Assembly (NCBI GenBank): GCA_024691465.1 | Contig: JAILNO010000233.1 | Coordinates: 1-10,580 of the forward strand | Reading direction: 5' to 3' | DNA: 10,580 nt | DNA from: Pseudobutyrivibrio sp. | GTDB lineage: Bacteria > Bacillota_A > Clostridia > Lachnospirales > Lachnospiraceae | Part shown: positions 1 through 7,876 of the stretch, piece after piece | Numbering within the stretch: position 1 is the first letter of the stretch | Layout of the letters: every line of letters begins with the position of its first letter | The notes under the pieces: generated by a model | Seen by the model: only the letters and a program-made list of their open reading frames with translations | Told to the model about the DNA's origin: nothing | Database searches by the model: none | Made by a program: the position numbers and the translations under genes

Positions 1-417
1 GTGAGCCTGGGGGCTGATGGAGTGCAGATAGGTACTAGATTCATTGCTACGGATGAGTGCGATGCCCATGAGAATTTCAAGCAGGTTATTGTGGATTCTA
101 AGGAGGAGGATATTCGCATAATAAAAAGCCCTGTTGGCATGCCAGCCAGGGCCGTGTATACTCCACTGCTTAGGAAGCTTGAGGAAGGTAAGACATTCTT
201 CGCTGAGAGATGTAATAACTGTCTCAAGGCTTGCCCTAAGGGGGATAAGATTCCTTATTGCATAAGCCGTGCGCTTATCGAGGCTGTTAATGGCAATAAA
301 GAAGAGGGATTGTTCTTCTGCGGTGAGAATGCATCTAGAGTGGAATCTATCGTGCCTGTTAAGGAATTGATAGATGAGATTCTAGGTGATTACAACGCAG
401 CAGTATCCCTCTCTTAA
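1..417 (+). CDS. Nitronate monooxygenase / YrpB-type NAD(P)H-dependent flavin oxidoreductase, C-terminal part (5' end outside window)
   Basis: This is the C-terminal 138 residues of a TIM-barrel FMN enzyme of the 2-nitropropane dioxygenase (nitronate monooxygenase) family, which oxidises nitronates or acts as an NAD(P)H flavin oxidoreductase in the cytoplasm. The signature near the window edge, GADGVQIGTRFIAT (residues 4-17), is the family's FMN-phosphate-binding strand and loop. It is followed by the family's SPVGMPAR segment (43-50). The tail carries a cysteine cluster, C71-x2-C74-x3-C78-x8-C87, followed by the YCISRAL segment, typical of clostridial members; whether it binds metal cannot be told from sequence. 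The frame is open to position 1 and the GTG there is surely internal, because the family has about 200 more residues upstream. FabK (enoyl-ACP reductase II) is a close relative, but the Cys-rich tail favours the nitronate monooxygenase-like group. The stop is 12 bases from the convergent DUF3737 gene. Confidence 0.88.
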   Translation: MSLGADGVQIGTRFIATDECDAHENFKQVIVDSKEEDIRIIKSPVGMPARAVYTPLLRKLEEGKTFFAERCNNCLKACPKGDKIPYCISRALIEAVNGNKEEGLFFCGENASRVESIVPVKELIDEILGDYNAAVSLS

Positions 418-429
418 GTAGCTGTTTAA

Positions 430-1266
430 TTAACCGGTGATTTCAATAACACCCTTGTAGCTGTCGTCATCTCTGATGATTTCATCAACTGCTGGTACAC
501 TGATGTGTCCGCTTGCAGGATTCTTGATAGAAATCATTGGGGATGTGATAGTTGCTTCTACTTCAGACTTCTCGAATGCTAGATCAGCATCTACCATCTC
601 ACAGTTGATGAGCTTAAGACCCTTACAGTAACAGAATGGCTGTGTACCGATGATCTTGCAATTCTCTAAAGTGAGATTCTCTGAGTACCATGCAAGGTAC
701 TCTCCCTTTACTACAGAGTTTCTAACTGTGATATTCTTGCCATGCCAGAAGGCATCCTTAGTATCGAACTCACAATCCTCAAATACTGCATTCTCAATAT
801 ACTGGAATGAATACTTACCCTTGAGCTTGAATCCCTTGAACTTAAGGTCTGTAGAGCGCATAAATACATACTCGCCCTCTAATGAGGTGTCTGCTAAATC
901 GATGCCGTGGACACTCCATCCGAACTCAGGTGAGATGATGTCAGTATTGTTAAGCTTAACATTAGAGCACTCTCTAAGTGCCTTGATGCCATGCATCTTA
1001 GAATCGCTAATCTCTACACCGTCGCAATACCATAGGGCTGCACGGCAGTTCTCTGTCATCTCGATATCCTTAATATCCAGGCCATGTACATGCCAGAATG
1101 GATAACGTAAGTTAAAATATGAATCTGTTACTTTAATATTCTTGCACTCTTTGAATGCGCTCTCGCCATCAGCAGGACCGTCGAAGCGACAGTTGTCAAC
1201 TGCTAGATCCTCACTACCATATAAAGCGCGCTCTTCATCGAATGTTTCATTACTAATAGTTCTCAA
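430..1266 (-). CDS. DUF3737 family protein, right-handed beta-helix-like repeats
   Basis: A 278-residue protein that I recognise as DUF3737, a family of unknown function found in gut Firmicutes and Bacteroidetes. The opening residues, roughly ISNETFDEERALYGSEDL, are the family's conserved N-terminal signature. The rest consists of successive rungs of about 20 residues with alternating hydrophobic positions and repeated aromatic corners (PFWH, LWY, GWS, FQY, FWH, AWY, FCY), as expected of a right-handed beta-helix. No signal peptide or membrane segment is visible, so it is probably cytoplasmic; no catalytic residues can be named. The start is TTG at 1264-1266: GGAGG (1275-1279 on the + strand as CCTCC) lies 8 bases upstream and no upstream ATG offers a better match to the family start. 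It is probably transcribed alone from a promoter at 1344-1374. Its 3' end meets the oxidoreductase gene head-on with no clear terminator between. Confidence 0.85.
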   Translation of the reverse strand: MRTISNETFDEERALYGSEDLAVDNCRFDGPADGESAFKECKNIKVTDSYFNLRYPFWHVHGLDIKDIEMTENCRAALWYCDGVEISDSKMHGIKALRECSNVKLNNTDIISPEFGWSVHGIDLADTSLEGEYVFMRSTDLKFKGFKLKGKYSFQYIENAVFEDCEFDTKDAFWHGKNITVRNSVVKGEYLAWYSENLTLENCKIIGTQPFCYCKGLKLINCEMVDADLAFEKSEVEATITSPMISIKNPASGHISVPAVDEIIRDDDSYKGVIEITG

Positions 1267-1343
1267 TTATGTAACCTCCAATTCTTGTAAATTCCTGCAG
1301 TCCTAACTTAATTTTCCCGCAAGAAGTCATAGCACTATATCAA

Positions 1344-1374
1344 ATCATACTCCTTAAAGTGTACTTTAGGTCAA
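1344..1374 (-). promoter_or_regulatory. Candidate promoter of the DUF3737 gene with an inverted repeat in the spacer
   Basis: Reading the minus strand, TTGACC (1369-1374) could be the -35 and TATGAT (1344-1349) the -10, with a 19-base spacer, which is slightly long for the main sigma factor. Transcription would start near 1337, leaving a leader of about 70 bases. The spacer contains a perfect inverted repeat TAAAGT-GT-ACTTTA (1355-1368), which extends to 8-bp arms (CCTAAAGT type) if one bulged T is allowed. An operator in this place would let a repressor block polymerase. The repeat is directly visible; the promoter and the operator role are inference. Confidence 0.4.
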
Positions 1375-1424
1375 GTAGATTTTTGTCTATACATATTCTA
1401 ACACCAAAATTAGATTTTGTAAAA

Positions 1425-3050
1425 TTAAATCGCACGCTTTTTATTTATAATTCTATTAATAATAAATGCCAGATTGACAATTCCATCTATCATAAATACC
1501 TGTCCCAGGAAGACCATGTACCAATCTAAGGTATCTTTAGGGGCAACCAGTATGAATCCTCCTAGTATCACCAGGATTACCACCTCGATGATTAGCTTAA
1601 TCTTCTCGCCCTTGCGTTCCTTTTTCTCTGTAATGGCACATAGATTCTTGTATGCGATGGCATTCCTATAGGCCCAGGCTAGGAAGGATGCGCCTATGGC
1701 CACGCTGCCCACTATGAACAGTGCGTCTTCTTTTACCAGGAGCATGGCATATATACCTATCATGGCTATGCAGATGTACACTCTAGCCGACTCCTCCTGC
1801 AGATTCCACTTGGCCTTAATCAGATGCCTGATGGTGACAATTACTTCGAATATGATTCCAATGGCAAGCACCAGACTGATGCCCACCTGTAGTGTGTACT
1901 CAGGGATTATGAAAAGCACTATGCTGACTAATATCATGCCCACATATGGAATCCACTCTCGCTTCTTGATATCAGCCTTAATCTTTCTAGCCTTCTTAGC
2001 ATCGGGCTTCTTATCTATGGCTGCTGCAACCGGCAGCTTCATAAAGGTGCGCACAGTCGCTTTATCAAGAGCCAGCAGCTCTATCAGAATCTTCTCAATG
2101 GCAAAGGGCCCCTTATCCATAATCTGGGTGGTGGTCTTCATACCTGCCTTATCTATACTATTGAAGAGATTGTTGACGAAGCTCACTCGCCTCTCATTGC
2201 TAACGCTCTCAATCCACTGGTCTAGCACCTGATTGATGAATATACTTCCTGGTGCATTGCAATCCACTGTATCGGGCATGCCGTGCTTGACTCCCCAGGT
2301 AAAGAGATCATGCTGCATGACCCCCTCCTCGGAGCTCTTAACAATCTGGGCTGGTATGGCAGTCTCCTCGAAGAGCTTGCCGAAGATGGAATACTCAGGC
2401 ATGAACCTGATAGCCTTGTCCTTGAGCCTAGATACACAAGACTTGTCGCACACCTCAGGGCACAGCCCTGGACCATCATTCATATAGACAAAAGCTACGC
2501 TGTCCTGAAGCTCATCCTCCAGATGGGCACCTGCATAGAGAGCCAGATTGGCCCCCTTACTGTGACCTGCCAGCACCACCTGATGTTCATCATCTATGGT
2601 ATCTCTGAGATAAGACAGGGCTCTCTTCTGAGCCTCGGTCTCAGTGAAGCTTATCATGAAGTCTTCCTTCCAACCTGCCAGAGTCTCATCAGTACCCCTG
2701 TATGCTATGAACAGGGTGCCGTTCATCAGGTCGAAGGTCATAGCCGCGAACTGAGCCGACAGATCCTCATCATATACATCCTCATGATTGACCAGCAGTA
2801 TGTCTCCGAATCGCTTAGTCTCTGCAGCCATATCCACTATGAATTCCTTGCCGTAAAAGGTACCCTGTATCCCACTCTTAGCCTTGACCTCAGATACTAT
2901 ATCCCTAAAAGCACGTGGTTCCTCAAGCTTGATATCTGTGAGAATCAGATAGGCTAGCTTGCATAATATAAAGTTATCAACTGCTGTAAGTGGTTTCTCC
3001 TTAAAAGAGAACTCTCCGTACCACTTCAGGTAATCTACCATATTGTCCAT
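1425..3050 (-). CDS. DUF2974 (Mbeg1-like) lipase-fold hydrolase fused to a C-terminal six-helix membrane domain
   Basis: A 541-residue protein. Residues 1-260 form an alpha/beta-hydrolase of the DUF2974/Mbeg1-like type, related to class 3 lipases. It has the AYRGTDE strand (116-122), the nucleophile elbow GHSKGAN with Ser164, the NDGPG segment (Asp192) and the QHDLFTWGV segment with His247, together a plausible Ser-Asp-His triad. Residues about 345-365 are a basic linker (KKPDAKKARKIKADIKK). From about 366 to 535 there are six hydrophobic segments arranged as repeated hairpins, resembling HdeD/DUF308-type membrane proteins. No N-terminal signal peptide is seen, so the hydrolase domain is likely cytoplasmic and tethered to the membrane. 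Substrate is unknown; ester or lipid hydrolysis is family-level inference. The ATG start at 3048-3050 has only a weak AGAGA site close by and a GAGG 16 bases upstream; the second Met (codon 4) is an alternative. It lies 104 bases after the chemoreceptor gene, with a terminator-like hairpin between. Confidence 0.85.
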   Translation of the reverse strand: MDNMVDYLKWYGEFSFKEKPLTAVDNFILCKLAYLILTDIKLEEPRAFRDIVSEVKAKSGIQGTFYGKEFIVDMAAETKRFGDILLVNHEDVYDEDLSAQFAAMTFDLMNGTLFIAYRGTDETLAGWKEDFMISFTETEAQKRALSYLRDTIDDEHQVVLAGHSKGANLALYAGAHLEDELQDSVAFVYMNDGPGLCPEVCDKSCVSRLKDKAIRFMPEYSIFGKLFEETAIPAQIVKSSEEGVMQHDLFTWGVKHGMPDTVDCNAPGSIFINQVLDQWIESVSNERRVSFVNNLFNSIDKAGMKTTTQIMDKGPFAIEKILIELLALDKATVRTFMKLPVAAAIDKKPDAKKARKIKADIKKREWIPYVGMILVSIVLFIIPEYTLQVGISLVLAIGIIFEVIVTIRHLIKAKWNLQEESARVYICIAMIGIYAMLLVKEDALFIVGSVAIGASFLAWAYRNAIAYKNLCAITEKKERKGEKIKLIIEVVILVILGGFILVAPKDTLDWYMVFLGQVFMIDGIVNLAFIINRIINKKRAI

Positions 3051-3072
3051 ATTCTCTATAATTAATCCTCAT

Positions 3073-3111
3073 AAAAAAGTAATAGTTACTATATAAAATA
3101 GTAACTATTAC
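3073..3111 (-). terminator. Hairpin with U-tract after the chemoreceptor gene, immediately upstream of the DUF2974 gene
   Basis: A perfect 14-bp inverted repeat: GTAATAGTTACTAT (3079-3092), 5-base loop (3093-3097), ATAGTAACTATTAC (3098-3111). Read on the minus strand the stem is followed directly by six Ts (3073-3078), the form of an intrinsic terminator, about 44 bases after the chemoreceptor stop. The stem is AT-rich, so it may be leaky. Its distal end is only 22 bases before the ATG of the DUF2974 gene. Each arm is itself a small odd palindrome (ATAGTtACTAT at 3082-3092, ATAGTaACTAT at 3098-3108), so a DNA-binding role is also possible. Confidence 0.65.
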
Positions 3112-3154
3112 CTTTCGTAAATACAATAAACCAATTCTTAAAAAAGAATAAAGA

Positions 3155-5263
3155 TTATTCCTCAGATGGTAAATCAGCCTTTTCTGGCTTTTCCTTTTTA
3201 GTAATTGCATCTCTAACAGCTGATGCTGCATCGATAGAGAATCTTACTAAGTTGTCATTAATTGTATCAACTGCATCAGATACAGATGATGAAGCACGGG
3301 CAACCATCTCGCTGGAATTAGCTACATCTCTAGCGGCCTCAGTTACTTTTTCTACATTAGATGCAATCTCCTGAGTAGATGCTGACTGCTCCTCTGATAC
3401 AGAGGCCATATTGGTAGCCACATCATTGACTCTATTCATCTGCTCAGCCATATCATTGAGGGTCTTAGTAGCTTCTGACAATTCAGAGGTAATCTCCTCG
3501 AAGGTAACAGCTGCTGCACTGATTGAGCCTGCGCTATTGTTAATAAGTGTTGTATTGGTCTCTGACTTCTCTGATAGCTGATGTACTCTAGCCGACATAT
3601 CTTTGATGATATCCGCAATCTGCTGGGTAGCATCAGCTGAGTTCTGTGCCAGTCCACCGATTTCGGTAGCAACTACTGCGAATCCCTTACCTGCCTCACC
3701 AGCACGAGCTGCCTCAATACTAGCATTAAGTGATAACAGGTTGGTCTGTGATGAGATGGAATTAATCAAATCTACAATCTGAGTTATCTGCTCAGCTGCC
3801 TCATCTACGCTTGCAACCGCATCAGCCATATCATTCATAGAAGATACGATATTATCCATACCGTCTGCTACGCTCTTCATATCGCTTTGTCCTGCGTCTG
3901 CTTTCTCCACAAGGAGGTTCATAGCCTGCTCTATGCGCTGCTCCTCCTCTGTGGCATCGGCAATGGTCTGCGCAAGCAGTGTAGCATTCTCAGCTACCTC
4001 AGTAACTGCATCGGCCATATTGTCGATGTTCTCACGTATCTGATCCATAGATGCCGACTGATTGTTAGCAGCCAGCTCCAGACTCTCTGCTGTATCCTTA
4101 GAGGTCTGAGCATCTCCCAGCAGCCTCTCAGATACATTCTTAATCTCGCTGAGGGAATTGCGCATGCTTGATACGAAATCACCCATAGCTGTATTCATGA
4201 AGGCAATCTCATCATTACCAGTAGAAGTGATATCCACTGTGAAATCACCGTTTGCAATCTTCTCAATATTCTCTGTAAGCATTGTTACTGGCTTCTTAAT
4301 CATCTTAGAGAGAACTCTAATCATAACTATAATAACTACCGCTATAGAGGCAACAGTGAAACCTACTAATATAAGTACTATATGAATAAGTGATTCCAAT
4401 ACCTCAGACTGCTTAGCGTATATTGTTACTTCCCAATCTGTACCATCTACTTCGGCTGAAGTCATATAGTACTTAGAGCCGCCAGCTCTAACAGACTTAA
4501 CTACACCGTTTTCCTCAGGTATGAAGTTGCCCACTGCTGTGAGGAACTTGCTGGATGAATTGTCACTGATAAGTGTTCCGCATACATCGGTATCCTTATA
4601 TACAAGTATCTGTCCCTCTGCTGTGGTCATCATACATCCACCTGTTTTATATAGCTGAATCTCTGATAACTGTTGCTGAAGTGATGTAAGAATCAGATCC
4701 GCACAGAATACACCCTCTCTACCATCCTTCAAATGTATATGTCTGATAACAGTTGCACATAAATCTCCAGTAGCTGCATCGAAATATGGCTGGTCATAAT
4801 AATAGAACCATGTGTTGTCATATCCCATGCCTTGTTTAAACCATTCCTTTTCAGTGACCACATAATCTGAAGGTGGCACCCATCCGGATGGATCCAAGAA
4901 GCTACCATCATTTAAACCTATGTATGCACCTGTAGGGATGAGGTCATATCTACCTACTGTAGGTGCCAGATAACTGATAATCTCCTGATCATCTGTAAAC
5001 TCAAGCATCTCAACAGAATCAGCTATACCATTAAGATAGTAGAATGTGGAATTAAGCTCTCTGTTAACTATTCCTGCATCTGCTACTACCTCATTGTTAA
5101 GTGAGCTATCAATCAGCCCCTTAATCATGCCATAGCCTAAAGAGAATACAATTGCCTCAGATACTAAGATACTAACGAATAGTAATAATACGAATACCAG
5201 AGTAATCTTAGTACTAATCGCCCTTGGTGAATGTCCCTTATCAGACTTATTTTTTCTTGCCAT
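3155..5263 (-). CDS. Methyl-accepting chemotaxis protein with extracellular dCache sensor
   Basis: A 702-residue transmembrane chemoreceptor that would signal through CheW/CheA to the flagellar motor. Order of parts: short basic N-terminus, first membrane helix about 18-43, extracellular dCache domain about 44-290, second membrane helix about 292-315, HAMP domain about 312-370 ([19 protein letters not shown]), then a long coiled-coil signalling domain. The hairpin tip at about 500-535 is the canonical [20 protein letters not shown] plus [11 protein letters not shown]. The arms are about 150 residues each, consistent with the long class common in Firmicutes. The sensor shows Tyr134, Lys139, Trp141, Phe142, Tyr160, Asp162 and Asp189, spaced like the amino-acid-binding motif of dCache receptors such as PctA but with Lys where Arg is usual. 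There is no C-terminal CheR-tether pentapeptide; the tail is charged ([14 protein letters not shown]). The ATG start has AGGAGG 6 bases upstream (5270-5275). No convincing promoter was found in 5264-5410, and no SigD-type flagellar promoter either. Confidence 0.95.
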   Translation of the reverse strand: MARKNKSDKGHSPRAISTKITLVFVLLLFVSILVSEAIVFSLGYGMIKGLIDSSLNNEVVADAGIVNRELNSTFYYLNGIADSVEMLEFTDDQEIISYLAPTVGRYDLIPTGAYIGLNDGSFLDPSGWVPPSDYVVTEKEWFKQGMGYDNTWFYYYDQPYFDAATGDLCATVIRHIHLKDGREGVFCADLILTSLQQQLSEIQLYKTGGCMMTTAEGQILVYKDTDVCGTLISDNSSSKFLTAVGNFIPEENGVVKSVRAGGSKYYMTSAEVDGTDWEVTIYAKQSEVLESLIHIVLILVGFTVASIAVVIIVMIRVLSKMIKKPVTMLTENIEKIANGDFTVDITSTGNDEIAFMNTAMGDFVSSMRNSLSEIKNVSERLLGDAQTSKDTAESLELAANNQSASMDQIRENIDNMADAVTEVAENATLLAQTIADATEEEQRIEQAMNLLVEKADAGQSDMKSVADGMDNIVSSMNDMADAVASVDEAAEQITQIVDLINSISSQTNLLSLNASIEAARAGEAGKGFAVVATEIGGLAQNSADATQQIADIIKDMSARVHQLSEKSETNTTLINNSAGSISAAAVTFEEITSELSEATKTLNDMAEQMNRVNDVATNMASVSEEQSASTQEIASNVEKVTEAARDVANSSEMVARASSSVSDAVDTINDNLVRFSIDAASAVRDAITKKEKPEKADLPSEE

Positions 5264-5410
5264 AATACTCCTCCTAATCTATCTAACAGAGGATTAATCC
5301 CCTATTACTTACTATTAAATAATCTAGCTCTATAAAATGTAATTTCTGTGAAAAAAGTATAGATTCTTGGTTATTTTTAGAAAAACAAGAAGTCATAGGT
5401 TTTTTGCACC

Positions 5411-5435
5411 AAAAAAAGAGGACCCGAAGGTCCTC
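5411..5435 (-). terminator. Intrinsic terminator of nrdD
   Basis: On the minus strand, GAGGACC-TTCG-GGTCCTC forms a 7-bp GC-rich stem closed by a UUCG tetraloop (+ strand arms 5418-5424 and 5429-5435, loop 5425-5428), followed by seven Ts (5411-5417). It begins 15 bases after the nrdD stop codon. This is a textbook rho-independent terminator and separates nrdD from the chemoreceptor gene downstream. Confidence 0.93.
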
Positions 5436-5449
5436 CTTAGTAATCTAGA

Positions 5450-7831
5450 TTAATTCTCGTCAACATACTTCTGGATGTTGCTTGCATTAGCATAGCGCTT
5501 CACATCGTCACCGTTGACAACTACAAGAGTAGGTGCCTGCATAACGCCATACTTCTTAGTCATATCCTGCTGCTCCTCAGCATCTACAAGGATATAATCC
5601 TCGTCCTCAAGAATCTCCTTAGCTCTAGCGCAGTTAGGACATGTCTTAGTGGTGAAGAGATACTTAACACCTGTAGTAGGCTCTTCGCTAACTACCTCCA
5701 CATTGATCTCAGGCGCTGCTGACTTAGTCGACTTCTGCTCGCCAGCACGACGGCAGATAGAACCAGCGATATCGTAGAGCTTACGGTTCTTGTACTCCTG
5801 AGTCTTACCCTCATTCCAGTTCTGTACTGGACGATAGTAACCAGTGATACGGCTGTATACCTCAGCTGTCTTGCCACAGTGTGGGCATGTGTAGTGCTCA
5901 CCTGCGATATAACCGTGGTCCTTACATACTGAGTATGTAGGAGAAAGTGTATAGTAAGGTAATCTGTAATTCTCAGCAATCTTGCGAACCAGATTAGCAG
6001 CTGACTGCCATGTAGGTAACTTCTCACCTATGAATGCGTGGAATACAGTACCTGATGTATACAGTGTCTGAAGCTCATCCTGAACCTCAAGAGCATCGAA
6101 GATATCAGATGTAAACTCAACTGGCATGTGTGAGCTGTTGGTATAGAATGGTGTGTCACCCTCCTTACCTGCTGTAATGATATCTGGGAACTGCTCTCTA
6201 TCATGCTTAGCGAATCTGTATGTAGTAGACTCAGCTGGTGTAGCCTCGAGATTATAGAGGTCACCGTACATCTCCTGGTAATCAGAGAGACGCTCACGCA
6301 TGTGATTAAGCACGTCCTTAGTAAACTGCTGTACCTTCTCATCTCTCATATCAGCACGAAGCCAGTTAGCATTGAGACCTACCTCGTTCATACCAATTAG
6401 ACCAATTGTTGAGAAGTGGTTATTAAATGTACCAAGATATCTCTTAGTATATGGATATAATCCCTCATCGAGAAGCTTAGTGATTACACCACGCTTAATC
6501 TTAAGTGAGCGTGCTGAGATGTCCATAAGCTTATCAAGGCGAGCATAGAAATCAGCCTCGTCCTTAGCCTGGTATGCAATACGTGGCATATTAATAGTAA
6601 CAACACCAACAGAACCAGTGCTCTCACCTGAACCGAAGAAACCACCTGACTTCTTGCGAAGCTCACGAAGGTCTAGACGGAGACGGCAGCACATAGAACG
6701 CACATCGCTAGGCTCCATATCAGAATTAATATAGTTGCTGAAGTATGGTGTACCATACTTAGCTGTCATTTCGAATAATAGTCTATTGTTCTCTGTATCA
6801 GACCAGTCAAAGTCACGAGTAATAGAATATGTAGGGATAGGATACTGGAAACCACGTCCATTAGCATCACCCTCAATCATGATCTCAAGGAATGCCTTGT
6901 TAACCATGTCCATTTCCTTCTTACAATCCTTGTACTTGAAGTCCTGATCCTTGCCACCAACTATAGCTGGAAGCTCTGCTAAATCGTTAGGAACAGTCCA
7001 ATCTAATGTGATATTAGAGAATGGAGCCTGTGTTCCCCAACGGCTAGGTGTATTAACACCATATATAAATGCCTCAAGGCACTTCTTAACTTCTTCATAT
7101 GAAAGGTTATCAACCTTAACGAATGGTGCAAGATATGTATCAAATGATGAGAATGCCTGAGCACCAGCCCACTCATTCTGCATGATACCTAGGAAGTTAA
7201 CCATCTGGTTGCAAAGTACTGATAGATGCTTCGCTGGAGCAGATGTAATCTTACCTGTGATTCCACCTAAGCCCTCCTGAATGAGCTGCTTAAGTGACCA
7301 ACCTGCACAATATCCTGTAAGCATAGATAAATCATGGATGTGAATATCAGCATTGCGGTGTGCCTGTGCTATCTCCTCATCATAAATCTCTGAAAGCCAG
7401 TAGTTAGCAGTGATGGCACCTGAGTTAGAAAGGATAAGTCCACCAACTGAATATGTAACTGTAGAATTCTCCTTAACTCTCCAGTCCTCTACCTTAACAT
7501 AGCTGTCTACTACATTCTTATAATCAAGAACAGTAGACTTCATGTTACGCATCTTCTCTCTCTGCTTCCTATATAATATGTAAGCCTTAGCTACATCGGT
7601 ATATCCAGTCTGCTCAAGTACATTCTCAACAGAATCCTGAATATCCTCAACAGAAATCTTACCTTCCTTAATCTTAGCCTGGAAATCTGCTGATACTCTG
7701 AGTGATAATAAGCCGATTATGTCGTCATTGTATACCTTTCCAGTGGCTTCAAAAGCCTTCGCAATAGCATCGTTAATCTTTCCTAAATTAAACTCTGCAA
7801 TCTGTCCATCTCTCTTTACTACGTCAAACAA
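5450..7831 (-). CDS. nrdD: Anaerobic (class III) ribonucleoside-triphosphate reductase with fused C-terminal glutaredoxin-like domain
   Basis: A 793-residue glycyl radical enzyme that reduces ribonucleoside triphosphates to deoxy forms without oxygen. Residues 1-95 are an ATP-cone (VKRDGQIAEFNLGKINDAI), the allosteric activity site. The catalytic barrel follows with family blocks TGYCAGWSLKQL (Cys175), AGAQAFSSFDTYLAPF, RGFQYPIPTYSIT and SMCCRLRLDLREL (Cys381-Cys382, the second aligning with the thiyl-radical region), then GVVTINMPRIA. The zinc site is Cys636-x2-His639 with Cys649-x2-Cys652, and the radical site is RITGYY with Gly664. Residues about 721-793 are an added thioredoxin-fold domain with CPNC (731-734) and a cis-Pro motif APT (Pro767), a likely built-in dithiol reductant. 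The start is TTG at 7829-7831: an in-frame TGA lies three codons upstream (7838-7840), GGTGAG precedes it by 5 bases, and the protein begins exactly where the ATP-cone should. The activase gene nrdG is not in the window. Control by NrdR is suggested by boxes upstream. Confidence 0.97.
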   Translation of the reverse strand: MFDVVKRDGQIAEFNLGKINDAIAKAFEATGKVYNDDIIGLLSLRVSADFQAKIKEGKISVEDIQDSVENVLEQTGYTDVAKAYILYRKQREKMRNMKSTVLDYKNVVDSYVKVEDWRVKENSTVTYSVGGLILSNSGAITANYWLSEIYDEEIAQAHRNADIHIHDLSMLTGYCAGWSLKQLIQEGLGGITGKITSAPAKHLSVLCNQMVNFLGIMQNEWAGAQAFSSFDTYLAPFVKVDNLSYEEVKKCLEAFIYGVNTPSRWGTQAPFSNITLDWTVPNDLAELPAIVGGKDQDFKYKDCKKEMDMVNKAFLEIMIEGDANGRGFQYPIPTYSITRDFDWSDTENNRLLFEMTAKYGTPYFSNYINSDMEPSDVRSMCCRLRLDLRELRKKSGGFFGSGESTGSVGVVTINMPRIAYQAKDEADFYARLDKLMDISARSLKIKRGVITKLLDEGLYPYTKRYLGTFNNHFSTIGLIGMNEVGLNANWLRADMRDEKVQQFTKDVLNHMRERLSDYQEMYGDLYNLEATPAESTTYRFAKHDREQFPDIITAGKEGDTPFYTNSSHMPVEFTSDIFDALEVQDELQTLYTSGTVFHAFIGEKLPTWQSAANLVRKIAENYRLPYYTLSPTYSVCKDHGYIAGEHYTCPHCGKTAEVYSRITGYYRPVQNWNEGKTQEYKNRKLYDIAGSICRRAGEQKSTKSAAPEINVEVVSEEPTTGVKYLFTTKTCPNCARAKEILEDEDYILVDAEEQQDMTKKYGVMQAPTLVVVNGDDVKRYANASNIQKYVDEN

Positions 7832-7837
7832 TTCTAC

Positions 7838-7876
7838 TCACCAATTCCCTTTCTCTAGTATCCTTAAGTGTGTCAA
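7838..7876 (-). other. Possible 12-codon leader reading frame ahead of nrdD
   Basis: On the minus strand a strong purine tract GGGGGAG (7886-7892) lies 9 bases before TTG (7874-7876), opening a frame of 12 codons, MTHLRILEKGNW, that stops with TGA at 7838-7840, only 6 bases before the nrdD TTG. The stop overlaps the nrdD ribosome site GGTGAG, which would suit translational coupling. A weak hairpin (AGGGAC with GTCCTT, + strand 7881-7886 and 7907-7912, including one G-U pair) followed by Ts spans its ribosome site. Nothing proves translation; the purine tract may serve another purpose. Confidence 0.22.

Noticed and set aside
418..429. Bidirectional terminator between the two convergent genes
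   Set aside because: The 12 bases contain only the AT-rich TTAATTAA-type symmetry running into the DUF3737 stop; no stem with a U-tract is present.
1405..1419. CAAAAT-TAG-ATTTTG hairpin just after the DUF2974 stop
   Set aside because: Six AT-rich pairs with a 3-base loop and no T-run on the minus strand; too weak to call a terminator.
2283..2957. 224-codon + strand frame opposite the DUF2974 gene
   Set aside because: It lies wholly antisense within a gene with clear motifs, has no ribosome site and shows no protein-like features; it is a codon-usage shadow.
5291..5300. GGATTAATCC palindrome in the leader of the chemoreceptor gene
   Set aside because: Only 10 bp, expected by chance at this scale, and not aligned with a promoter I could recognise.
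5264..5410. SigD (flagellar) promoter for the chemoreceptor gene
   Set aside because: TAAA motifs occur but none is followed at the right distance by anything like GCCGATAA; a TATACT with a poor -35 is the only sigma-A-like candidate and is not convincing.
7871..7876. Perfect TTGACA on the minus strand close to nrdD as a -35 element
   Set aside because: No acceptable -10 hexamer occurs 15-19 bases downstream; the bases fit the leader frame or chance better.
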